Assembly (NCBI GenBank): GCA_043228905.1
Contig: JBHGNT010000008.1
Coordinates: 18,538,001 to 18,602,000 of the forward strand
DNA: 64,000 bases
DNA from: Azolla caroliniana
Lineage: Eukaryota; Polypodiophyta
Direction of reading: 5' to 3'
The notes under the pieces are model-generated. The model saw nothing but the letters and a program-made list of their open reading frames with translations. It did not search any database and was not told the DNA's origin. A program made the translations under genes and the position numbers. The stretch's first letter is position 1. Every line of letters starts with the position of its first letter. Below are positions 11,877 to 22,265 of this stretch, in pieces.

Positions 11877-13957
11877 CTCATCGATAACTCTACTTCTATA
11901 GTAGTGCTATTGTTTTCAACGAATTGGTTGAGGAACTAAATTCACAAAGCGGATTTTTAAAGAGCCAAGGCTAGTGTACATAATCTCAAACAAAAAAAGT
12001 TGAAAGTGACTTCTTTCTATAGTCATTCTCTTACAAACAAATGGTTAAATTATGACGAAATGAAACACGATGGCTTTATAGTACAAAATCAACACTTTAG
12101 ATGCAATTTGTAGTTTTGAATACAAATTGCATTGTTTATACGAACCTCCTACTTCTATCAGCTCATGGATGCTAGATGAACAAGCAATACCTCAATGTCT
12201 TAAGTTTTAGACGTTAATAAATGCATTATACCTACCTTTGTCTAGCACACATATGGTTCTCAACCGTCACTCAACCCATGTCTTTCTGTGGATAGATAAA
12301 TACTAGGAGATATACATTGAGTGTGATCTTCACCCACGTTATATGAAGATCTCCATGTGTTTACTTTGTTTTTGAACCCAAACGGTTGGAGTGAGGAAAG
12401 ACTAGGGCCACAATTAAAGTAAGGCATTCCCTTTTGCCGTGTATAATGCAAACCATAACTTTAGTCACATGATATTTATTCCTAGAAAAGTATAAAGTAA
12501 AAGTTCTCAATGTTACAACCTATCACAAGATTATACATAGAAGGCTTAAATATGTTTCATTATATTTTCATAGTCATGTACATAAAAAAACATCACTAGC
12601 CACATGAATGATATGTATAATTAGATGGTTGTTGAGTAAAAATAGATCATGAAATTATAAAATAAAAATCAATTATACTCCTATGTCAAGCAATAATTAT
12701 AAATGGTTGCATTCTCAACGCATCTCTTAGTAAGCATTACTCTATGTTTTGAAAATTTTGGTTTGAAACATATTTGTAAGACCTTCTCCAAGTATGACTT
12801 TACTTTTTATTATAAAGAAGCAAAATGTTGTAAAATTAGTTGAGTTTTTATCAAACATTATTTTAATTCATAATTTACCACAAAGAATAGATAGTGCACC
12901 ATGGTATGCATGCATATCTTTGTTTAGTTATCATAATGTTGAAGTTTAAAGTGATATGTTTATGTTGTATTGATTACAACTAGTTCTATTCTATGAATTA
13001 GGAGCCAACCAATTAACATCCACACTCTCTTAGAGCATTATACGACACGAGACTTGTTGTGATTACTATTGGTGATAAATTGAATACTCTATAAACTAAT
13101 TTCTTAATAAATGTAAAAAAACGAAATGATCCTTATTGCTTTATATTTTTAATAGTTTAGAAGTGTCATTCTTCGACTTTGTCAATGTGTTTAACTACCA
13201 TGAAGATAAGGGGGTCCAAATCTATGAGTCACAAATTTTGTATAATTGTACAAAAGGTGAGTTAGAAGCTTATGTTCCCCCCTTTATAGGGAGTTTCCTT
13301 CTATTGGAGGCATACAAGTGAAATTTGACACTTTGCAAATTCCACAATATCTCAACTATGTTGGCTAGGACCATTATGCGATTCTCAAACTTCTTGACTG
13401 TAACTAATTTGTCTAGGACAATCATCTCTTTTTTCAACCATAACCTATTGGCCTCACTCGACGTTGGCTAACTTGGCTAGTACCATTTTCTAATTTTCAA
13501 ACCACTCGTATTTGAATATCTTACAAGTGTCAATAGAGCGATTATTAGCCCAACATGTCATGACCATTACCACTAGAGGTGTTAACCTATTGTCTTATGA
13601 CCTTGGCAATGGTTTGATCAAGGCTTGCATACATGAATTAAAAACAAAAACTCCTTCTAATTCTTTGTTAGTCTTCATCGCTAATATTCCAATGAATGAT
13701 GATTATATATGTCATGCTATTGACCATGTTGATTGCTGGAAACTAAAAGAGGAAAGAAATTCATAGAGCTTTGGCATCAAAGGAAAATTATGATAGTGAC
13801 TTTAATGTGTTAAGTACCCACTGCACAATTCACTCCCACACCTTTCGATGGTATTGACATTTGTCCAACATGTCAATCTACAATACATAAAGAGAGAGAA
13901 TAGCAATAGGTGTAGAAAGTAAAGTTTGTCACCCTTTGCAATGTCTCTTGGCAACTG
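11877..13957. other. AT-rich intergenic DNA, no gene seen
   Basis: Only short frames without recognisable similarity occur, for example around 13136-13321 and 13512-13766. No element termini were found until the left LTR of copia C1. Confidence 0.55.
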
Positions 13958-14402
13958 TGAAAGCGTATGTGCGGAAGCGTACGACAACAGCTTGGCTGCG
14001 TAGCAGCAGAGAGAGAGATAGAGAATAGTACACAGAATACAGAGAGTACTCGGGAGAGAGAGAGAGAGAGAGCAGAACGTTCAAATCTCTTACAAAACAA
14101 TAATAGTTCTCTATACATGAAATGTGCTCAACATCACTATTTATACAAGTCCTGAGAGAACTAACAGAAGTACCGCGTACTTCAATGCTCACTCGAGCGT
14201 TTGGCACTGACTACGAGACTATTAACTCCCTAGTAGTCTAGCTGCTACTAGGCTTCCGGTTATTGATGGATCCGGCTAACCGGCTCCCCAGCTCACCGGC
14301 TCACTTGCTCACCAAGTCACCGATCCGGCTCATCCTTCCGGATGCCGATCTGGCTCAGGCTTATTCAGCCGATCCGGATCCGGTTGAGGTTGCCGCACAA
14401 CA
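13958..14402 (-). repeat. C1 3' LTR
   Basis: 445 bp, beginning TGAAAGCG and ending CAACA on the plus strand, matching 29325-29785. It contains a GA-run, a minus-strand TATA box (CTATTTATA on plus, 14138-14146) and CCGG-rich repeats at its right side (about 14260-14390). Confidence 0.92.
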
Positions 14403-14413
14403 CTCCCCCTCAA
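14403..14413 (-). other. C1 polypurine tract
   Basis: On the minus strand this reads TTGAGGGGGAG directly upstream of the 3' LTR, the standard position of the plus-strand primer for reverse transcription. Confidence 0.8.
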
Positions 14414-14673
14414 GCTCAACTTGAGGTCGGATCGTAGTGTCAGTCTCCATGGTAGCCGATCCTTACACCTGGCTCCTTCTGGCGTCACTCCGCCTCGCTC
14501 GCGCTCCTCGTCCTGTCTGGTCCTATTTGCCACAGCCCTTCTGTTCCTACACACCTCGACCTCCTCGGTCGGCTTGTCTACTCAATAGACCCAATTCAGC
14601 TCCCTCATTGCTGGGACTTCGGCTCTTGCCGATTCGCCGATTCCTTTGTGTTGGCGTCGACTTTCACTGCCTT

Positions 14674-14850
14674 CTCGTCCTCTTGGCCTTGAATTGATCC
14701 GGTTCTTCCGAATCCTTCTGTAGAACCGAATCGGCTGTCTCCGATTCGTTCCAGTTCTTGTCCGAATCGGTCGCTCCCGATTCGTCTTCTGGTTCCAGGC
14801 CCTTCACCACATCGGACCATGTCCGGGTCTTGGCCTTCTTCTTCCGATCG
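14674..14850 (-). pseudogene. C1 polyprotein C-terminal tail (distal exon-like part)
   Basis: This minus-strand stretch continues the C1 polyprotein on the far side of the G1 insertion. It contains KKKAKTRTWSDVVKGL, then an acidic, serine-rich tail ending at the TGA at 14674-14676. The motif KAKTxTWSDxVKGL recurs in the related copia piece at 38607-38905. If G1 and one copy of a 4-bp flank are removed, this segment is in frame with the RNase H-containing part at 24749-25449. Function is unknown. The charged composition and the position after RNase H are unusual for copia polyproteins, which normally end shortly after RNase H. Confidence 0.7.
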
Positions 14851-15284
14851 TGTTACCGGCCGGCAAAGGAGTCCAGAGTGGGAAACGGAGAGCTAATTAA
14901 GTAGTAGGAATGTGGTTGTAATTAAGCTATGAGTGTGGACGGATGGACCGGAAACGGTATGCCGTTCCGGATCCGGACCGATCCCGAACAGGTGCGGATG
15001 GCACCGTTTTGTAATACAGACCGGAAACCTATTTAAAGGCCCGGATACAATGTAATAGTTAGCGGTTAATTAATGAAAGCTTAAGCGTTGTTATCTCTCT
15101 GTGTTAATTGCCGTTCTATCTTAATTGTTATATCTTACACGTGTTATGAAAGACGATCCTAATAAGTAACTTAATTAAGTCGGATTAAGCGTTGAAGTCT
15201 AATCCGGTTGCCGTAACACCCTTTGGTGAAGTGTCTCCCGTAGACACCCTGTGTTAGGCCATTGTCCGGCCCGAAGAGTTAACA
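14851..15284 (+). repeat. G1 5' LTR
   Basis: 434 bp, TGTTACCGG...GTTAACA. It contains a TATA-like TATTTAAAGG near 15030. It is nearly identical to 24311-24744, with about six substitutions, five of them transitions. Confidence 0.97.
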
Positions 15285-15310
15285 CAGTTTTTGGCGACCA
15301 CGATTCCTGT
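15285..15310 (+). other. G1 primer-binding region
   Basis: Immediately after the 5' LTR the sequence reads CAGTTT then TTGGCGACCACGATTCC. A tRNA 3' end must match here by position, and TGGCGACC is compatible with a tRNA ending GGTCGCCA. The tRNA identity is not certain. It differs from the TGGTGAACCCGACGTG primer site used by the other gypsy elements in this window. Confidence 0.55.
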
Positions 15311-15337
15311 TTTTGCAGCGAACGACGGCACAGATGG

Positions 15338-17149
15338 ATGTCTAGATCAACGCACGACCTGGTTACAGATCGAACTCGACGCCTTGCCGAAAGGCAAAGG
15401 AGACGCGAGGCTTTCCAGCAAGCGGCGTAGGAAATTAGAGCGGATCGCTTGTTTTCCAACGTAATCCGGAGAGTAGCGGAGGACTCCCTCTGGTTACAGC
15501 AAACATCGCACCCGGATGACGGCAGCAGCCTAAGCAGCCTCCGGGAAACCGAATCCCTTCTCCACGCGTTGGCAAACGGAGAAGGCGAAGCAAAAGCCTT
15601 TTCAGCATATGAATCGGACTCTGAAGGGGAATACAACGTGCACATGAACTACCGTAGCAGCAACGAAACCCCGGGCGGACCTGAGGACGAAGGATCGGAT
15701 ACTTTACCGACACCGGAACCGGAAGTGCTAACGCTGGAACCCCCAGAACCAGCAGAGGAAGAACGACCTCCGACACCGGAAGTCGAAGAGGAGAGGCCTC
15801 CGTCACCAAAGGAAGAGAAACAACCGACACCGGAATCAAATCGGGAAAAACCACCGACACCGGAGAAAATTCCAGAACGAGCACCAACACTACCAGCCCG
15901 CGCACCGATACCGGACGACGACATGCCGTTCCAGTACTCCAAGTATAGAGATGATCCGGACGCGGAAGCTCATGTGCACGCCTTTGAACAGACATGGGAA
16001 GCCAACCATGTGTCCCAGCGATTGACCCCGGAGGAAGAAGAACGCTCTAAGATAGCGGAATTTGGCGTCACATTGGAGGGACCGACAGCAAGATGGCGCC
16101 GGACGCAGGACCCGTCTACCATCAACACCTTTGCAGATTTAAAAGCTAAATTCTTGCATTTTTTTCAAAAGGAGGTGGACCAGACCGTAATGGTAGGCTT
16201 ATTTTATACCATCCGGCAAGAGGCAGGGGAGAGCATTCCCCAATTTGTCATCCGGTTTCAACGGATGCATAGTCAGCTTGCGCGCGCACCCCCGGAGGAG
16301 GAATTACGGACGATATTCCTAAACGCGCTTCGGGAACCCCTACGCACGGTTTGCACGGTAATCGACTTCCGCACAAGTACCATCGACCAGGTCATTGACC
16401 GGGTGAGAGAGATGGAAAAGACAAGCTCCTGGCTCACACTGGGCGCACTTCAACGGGCGTTACCGTCCGATGAAGACCTCTGGTTTCGGCAAGCAATACA
16501 GTGCACAACCTGCTTGAATTCCGGACACTCGGCTCTAGAATGCACTATGAGGACGCAATGTGTAATCTGTCAATCCAAGAGCCATACGACGGATAGGTGC
16601 GAGTATAATCTGTTGAATCGGCAAGCACCGCCCGTCCGACAAATTGAGCCACGCAGCAGCCGGGATGAAGAAGACGAACGCTGGCGGCGAATGGACCGTG
16701 ACCGACCGGCACAGGATGTCCGGTATGGCGAGCGACGGGAAAATGATGTCCGGTATGGCGATCGACGGGAAAATGATGTCCGATACGGTGATCGGAGGGA
16801 TAACTATGACCGGCATGATCGGTACCAGGATTACAATAGACGATACGAACAGTAAGACCGGGAGCACTCCCCCGGATATCGTCAACAACGGGAGGAATAC
16901 GGCAGATATAACGGGCAACCCTGTCAAGAGTACCGTAATAAGAAGAGCTATAACAAAAAATGGCATTTTAAAAAAGGCGGCTACCCCTGGGATCCAGAAC
17001 AAGGAGCTCCAAGTAGCCAACCGGAACAAAACCCCGCGCGTACCGTAGGACCTGCCCCGGGTACAACAGACAATGCCGAATCTAGCAATACCCGGAAGGC
17101 CTACTGCTACTACTGCCGATAGGAAGGCCATTATAGTAACCAATGCCCG
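15338..17149 (+). pseudogene. G1 gag (capsid and zinc-knuckle) region with three stops
   Basis: The frame opens at the ATG at 15338 and runs unbroken by indels into pol. In-frame stops are TAG 15428-15430, TAA 16853-16855 and TAG 17120-17122. Each could arise from CAG or CAA by one C-to-T change. In order: a proline/glutamate-rich segment with repeated PPTPE words (about codons 120-190), a retrotransposon gag domain (about codons 196-361), and two CCHC knuckles, C-TT-C-LNSG-H-SALE-C and C-VI-C-QSKS-H-TTDR-C (codons 389-421). A basic tail follows, with three 11-residue repeats (16715-16813) of the type DVRYGDRREN. A third CCHC knuckle at 17108-17147 is cut by the last stop. It would bind and package the element RNA. 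Confidence 0.9.
16715..16813 (+). repeat. 33-bp in-frame repeat x3 in G1 gag
   Basis: Three consecutive 33-bp units, each encoding an arginine-rich 11-residue word (DVRYGxRRxN), at 16715, 16748 and 16781. They keep the gag frame. Confidence 0.9.
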
Positions 17150-20100
17150 GTGAAGAGCTATGAAAAACGACCGGCGGTAAATATGGTAGTCCCTGAGGTG
17201 GCAGACCTGCAACAGGTGACCACAAGGTCGAAGGGCATGGCCAAAGAATGGGAGACACAGGAGACCATCCGGAAACAAGCAACGGAATGGGTAAAGAAAG
17301 CAAACGAGCAGAATGTCACAGACTTACAACAGCAAAAGGAGAACACCGCAGGGCTTGCTGACGGCAGTCACTCCGAGAACGAGACATGGCAGGCGTTGCA
17401 AGAATGCCAGATTACATTACCACTAGGAAGACTCCTACAACTCGTGCCAAGATTCACGGAAGGACTGAAGACGGCCATGATGACAGGAGAACCATCACCG
17501 GCACCGGTACTCTTCTCGAATCCGGAGGAGGGACCAACAGTGGTAGACACCAACAGTCCGGTAATCACTGCCATTGTAAAAGGGAAAGAACTCCCCAACA
17601 CAGTTATAGACGGAGGCTCTGGGGTAAATGTAATAAGCCTCCGGACGTGTGATGACCTAGGAATCCACGAGTGGGAGCCGTGTCCGTTTTGGTTGTGGAT
17701 GGCCGATACAAGCTCAGTGCGGCCGACAGGATTAATACGGAAATTAGAAGTCACCGTCGGTGGGCATACATTTCACATCTCGGCCGTAGTGCTACAATTA
17801 CAGGCACAAGGTGCATACCTGCTATTGCTGGGGCGGCCATGGTTGAAAACGGCACATATCAAACAGAATTGGCGAAAAAATATAATTACCTTCCGGCGAG
17901 GAAAAGCCAAGGTACGGGTACCAACACAGCCAAGGACGAGCACTGGCAAGGAATGTACACCGTTGTATGCGGAATGCGTCAACATGCTAGAAGGGTTAGC
18001 GAACGAAGAAGAAGCTCAATACCTGCAGGAAAACCCGAAGATCATACCCCTCTTCGAAATTGACATTGCCGAAGCCGTAGCACCATACTTACCGCAACCG
18101 GAAGAGGCGGAAGCAGAACCGGATAAAGACGCAATCCGGGAGTTACAGCAAGCGCAGGAAGCGTTGGAACGGGAAATGGCCGTTTCACAACGCGTAAAAG
18201 CATCGCAACTGGAAGAGGTGAATTTAGGCACCACGGACGAAGCAAAACCGGTGCACATCGCCAAGGAGATGAAGTCCGGAGACAAAACGGCGATGATAAC
18301 ACTTCTCACGGAATTTCGCGACGTATTCGCCTGGTCATACGAAGACATGCGAGGACTCGACCCTTAGTTATACCAACATCAAGTGCACTTGAGCAAGGAC
18401 GCAAAACCTGTGGCACAAAGACGGTACCAGATGAATCCCAATTATGCCGCCAAGGTCAAGGAAGAAATCGACAAACTGCTAAGAGTTGGCTTTATCCGTC
18501 CGGTAAAGAAAGCGACATGGCTGAGCCCGATCGTAGTCGTACCGAAGAAGAATGGGAAAATTCGAGTTTGCGTGGACTACCGGAAACTCAATGCGGCTAC
18601 GGTAACGGATGCGTTTCCACTTCCGTTCACAGATGGAGTGTTGGATGCCGTCGCCGGCCATGAGGTCTATAGCTTCTTAGACAGATTCAGCGGGTATAAT
18701 CAGATCCGGATGCACCCCGACGACCAAGAGAAAACGACATTCGTCACCGAATGGGGGGTCTTTGTGGCCGTGGTAATGATGTTCGGACTCAAAACGGCAC
18801 CGGCAACATTTCAACGAATCATCATGGAAATCTTTGGTGAATATATACCGGCTTTTATGCAGGTTTTCCTTGATGATTTCGCCGTTTATAGCCGGGAGGA
18901 GGACCATTTTCAGCACCTCCGTCTTTGTCTAGAAAAGTGTAGAGCGTACCGGCTAAGCTTGAATCCGGCAAAGTGTGTATTTGGCGTTTCCAGTGGAACT
19001 TTATTAGGACATATTGTGAGCCAGGAAGGTATTGCAATCGACCCGGACAAAGTGAAAGCCATATTAGAAGCACCGGCGCCGGCAACGGCAAAGGCATTAA
19101 GCCGGTTCTTAGGCCAGATCCGGTGGCACAGCCGGATGCTCCGATACTTGGCTGACCTGGCTACACCGTTGCATGCCGCCGTACATCAGACACCATTCCA
19201 GTGGACCGACACTGAGGATAGGGCATATAAGGCCCTCAAGGTACTATTGTCGCAGGCACCGGTAGTACAACCTCCGGATTGGAGTAAAAAATTTCATGTG
19301 TTCGTGGATGCCTCCGACATCGCAATCGGAAGCGTACTTATGCAGCTTACGGAGCCAAAGTGGTACCGGCCAGTGTACTATGCCAGCCGAAAGCTATCCC
19401 AAGCAGAACGAAACTACTCTACCACGGAACGGGAAGCTCTAGGGATGATCTACAGTGTGACAAAGTTTCGGCACTATTTATTGGGAAGGAAGTTTTCCTT
19501 CCATGTAGATCATTCGACACTCCTTTACTTGGTGTCCAAGGCGTCACTCACCGGCAAATTGGCCCGGTGGACCTTATTGTTACAGGAGTTTGAGTTTGAA
19601 ATATTCCACCGACCCGGTATACAGCATGCCGTAGCGGATTACTTAAGCCGATTGGAGTCTGGAGAGACGGGTGACGGAGTACTGGATGAGTTTCCGGATG
19701 CGGAGCTGTTTCGAGTCACTACGGAGACGGCAACAGATGAGACGGTGGCCCAGGAAGACAAGTGGCTCACAAATATGCACCAATTTCTGAGCACAAGACT
19801 GCCTCCGGAAGAGCTGAACCGGGACGAATGGAAACGCCTGGCGATGCAAAGCCGACATTTCTGCTTACTGCAAGACACACTGTACCACAAGGGCGCGGAC
19901 GGCATATGGAGACGGGCGGTGCGCAACGATGAAAAGGAACTGATACTGAGGGAAGCCCACTGCGGAGTTGCCGGAGGTCACTATGCCGGAGATGCGCCGG
20001 CCAGAAAAATATGGCAAAGTGGCCTATGGTGGCCAACGACATTAAGAGATGCGGTACGGTACGCAAAAGAATGTGACCTATGCCAGAGAATGGGCTAGCC

Positions 20101-21136
20101 AACGGAGCAGGCTCGTATGCCACACCAGCCGGTACTACCACTCGAGCCATTCCAAAAGTGGGGGCTGGACTTTGTAGGACTGTTCAAGCCACTGGCAATG
20201 AGAACGGGTAATCGGTACGTTATCGTTGCTACGGATTACTGCACGAAATGGGTGGAGGCCAAAGCTTTATAGGATAACACCGCTGCGTCAACGGCAAAGT
20301 TTCTATATGAGTACATCTGGTGCCATTACGGATGCCCCATTGAATTGATAAGTGACCAAGGGGGGCACTTTCTCGGACAAGTAGTGGAAAGCCTAACGAC
20401 CTTCTATGCCGTGGTCCACAAACGAAGCACACCTTACTATCCACAGGCGAACGGATTAGCGGAATCAACAAACAAGACGCTCCAGAATATCCTTCGGAAG
20501 ATCGTCAACGAGAACCGGACGGATTGGGACACAAATCTACATAGCGCGCTTTGGGCATACCGGACAACATACAAAACGAGCATCCGAACAACACCGTTCC
20601 GGTTGGCGTTCGGACTCGAGGCGGTCATGCTGGTAGAATTCCAAGTACCTAGCTTACGGATCCAGCTATGAGAACGGCTGAACGAGAAGGAGTCGGAGAC
20701 AATAAGGTTGACAACGCTGTTTGAGCTCGAGGAACAACGGTTGGCCAGCATCCTACATTTAGAATTGGAGCAACGGCGACGGAAAGGATTCGTCGACCGG
20801 CACAGGAAAGGTAACGAAAAAATGTTCGCAATCGGCAAACCGGTGTTAGTATTCCAAACCCGGATGGGCAAGATGCCGGGTAAACTAAGGTTTAGATGGA
20901 CCGGACCGTATTGGCTAACACGGGAGTATAATGGGTCCTACCAGTTAGGGACACTTGCCGGCGAAGTGCTAGGCAAATGGGTCAACGGATTCCAGTTAAA
21001 GGCATATAGAGGACCGATGCCTAAGAACCCGTTTGAGCAAAGGACCGATGGCAATCACCAAGACGGCAGAGACGGCAAGCCGGGAACCGGAGAGAATGAG
21101 GCCGGTAAGGGTCCGAGAGGACCAACGGACAAGTGA
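17150..21136 (+). pseudogene. G1 pol: protease, RT, RNase H, integrase, with four stops
   Basis: This continues the gag frame without a shift to the genuine TGA at 21134-21136 (codon 1933 counted from 15338). The protease active-site region IDGGSGVNVIS is at about codon 758. RT (18383-19260) has the catalytic FLDD at about codon 1179. RNase H (about 19285-19660) begins FHVFVDASD. Integrase has an HHCC zinc finger (HCGVAGGHY...CDLC), then the D, D35E triad at about codons 1611, 1673 and 1709. It ends in a GPYWLTREY...VNGFQLK segment with no chromodomain. In-frame stops are TAG 18365-18367, TAG 20096-20098, TAG 20270-20272 and TGA 20669-20671. All are one C-to-T change from a sense codon and none is a frameshift. 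These stops prevent synthesis of a full polyprotein unless they are read through. Confidence 0.93.
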
Positions 21137-21290
21137 CGTCACACTAATAATAATAATAACTAAAAAAAAAAAAAAAAAAGCAATCATGCAAAAGCGAGAA
21201 ATGAATGAATGAAAGAGCATGGAGCGAAAAGGTACGTAGTGGGCATTTAAAGCGCCACCACAGGACATAATGCTATTTTAAGTACGCGAC
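21137..21290 (+). other. G1 spacer between pol and the extra ORF
   Basis: 154 bp with an (AAT)n run and an 18-base A-run at about 21162-21179. The A-run could be a scar of a reverse-transcribed poly(A) or simple slippage. It precedes the ATG at 21291. Confidence 0.5.
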
Positions 21291-22265
21291 ATGCACAAAC
21301 TCGAAAAAGGCGCCAGAATGCACAGACAAAAACCATTGCGCGTAGAGACCCTCTACTTTCGCGAACCCAGGAGCACAGAAACACCAAGACGTTGCAAGAT
21401 CATCAGACAAGAACCTGCGCACAGAGAACCCCCGCCTTCTGAACTCTCTCTTTCTCAACCCCACTCTCATCACCATCCATCCTCGCCACCGCAATCTGAC
21501 CCCGACGTAGAGATGGACCTGCAAATGCTGTCAGAAGCCGCCAAGACATGGCTGAAGCAACACGGGCTCGAGGGCTTCTTGATGATGATGGAAGTACCGC
21601 CACACAAAGAAACCGACAAAGTGATCAAGGAAATCGATACAGAGGTCATAACGACAGAGGCGATTCGAGCGTTAACAGGCCTTCCGGAGGGAGGCATACT
21701 CACGATCGACAAACCAACCCCGGAGCAACTCATCAGGTATTTTGGTGAGTACTCTCTAGCCAGCAAGGGCTACCGGACACAGGGCGGCGAAGATATGCTG
21801 TTCCGCGAAATTGCTCGTGTGCTCCATGAATACGGCCACGTGTACCCTAGACCCCATGTCATGCCGCAGAACCGGGCAGGGATGATCATCGCCACCTATG
21901 AAGGGATCAAGGTGGATTGGCCGGTATTGATGGCAGACGGGTTGTGTGAGGCGATCGAGATCGTCAGAGGCAAAGACGGCAAAGAAGGCCGAGACGGACG
22001 AAGGATATGGCACGCCGTAACGCAGTGGCTCACCTTGCTGGTGCCACCCATTCAGACCATCCAACCCAAGAAGCGAGGAAGAGTGCCGGACGGCACCCCA
22101 AGGACGGCTTCCAAACGGCAACAACTGTTGGCCTTTAAGGCCACTAAGGGAAAGGCGGCGGATGTAGAACAGGCGGCAGCAGGAAGCGGCAGCCGGAAGC
22201 GCCCAACGGAGGCGCAGGAGGAACCACCGGCACGGCCCGTAAAGGTACACTCCGCTGACCGGTGA
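21291..22265 (+). CDS. G1 extra ORF, N-terminal half; unrecognised
   Basis: An intact 324-codon frame from ATG 21291, downstream of integrase within G1. I do not recognise a named domain. Residues 1-75 are basic and then proline/serine/histidine-rich. Residues 75-260 look globular (DLQMLSEAAKTWLKQHG, then ALTGLPEGGILTIDKPTPEQ, then QGGEDMLFREIARVLHEYGH, and WPVLMADGLCEAIE). The C-terminus is lysine/arginine-rich with KKRGR and SRKRP stretches that could act as nuclear-localisation signals. There is no signal peptide or membrane span, so it is not an obvious envelope-like protein. The frame ends at TGA 22263-22265 and the reading continues one frame over at 22262, giving a GTGA overlap. That is either a one-base frameshift mutation or two separate cistrons. 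Extra ORFs in this position are known in Athila/Tat-type elements, but homology to those is not shown here. Confidence 0.6.
   Translation: MHKLEKGARMHRQKPLRVETLYFREPRSTETPRRCKIIRQEPAHREPPPSELSLSQPHSHHHPSSPPQSDPDVEMDLQMLSEAAKTWLKQHGLEGFLMMMEVPPHKETDKVIKEIDTEVITTEAIRALTGLPEGGILTIDKPTPEQLIRYFGEYSLASKGYRTQGGEDMLFREIARVLHEYGHVYPRPHVMPQNRAGMIIATYEGIKVDWPVLMADGLCEAIEIVRGKDGKEGRDGRRIWHAVTQWLTLLVPPIQTIQPKKRGRVPDGTPRTASKRQQLLAFKATKGKAADVEQAAAGSGSRKRPTEAQEEPPARPVKVHSADR

Noticed and set aside
15435-15995. A 186-codon minus-strand frame opposite the start of G1 gag
   Set aside because: Shadow of the proline/glutamate-rich coding strand; no independent support.
16535-17278. A 247-codon minus-strand frame opposite G1 gag
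   Set aside because: A mirror of the arginine/aspartate-rich gag repeats; hydrophobic composition is expected from complementing those codons.
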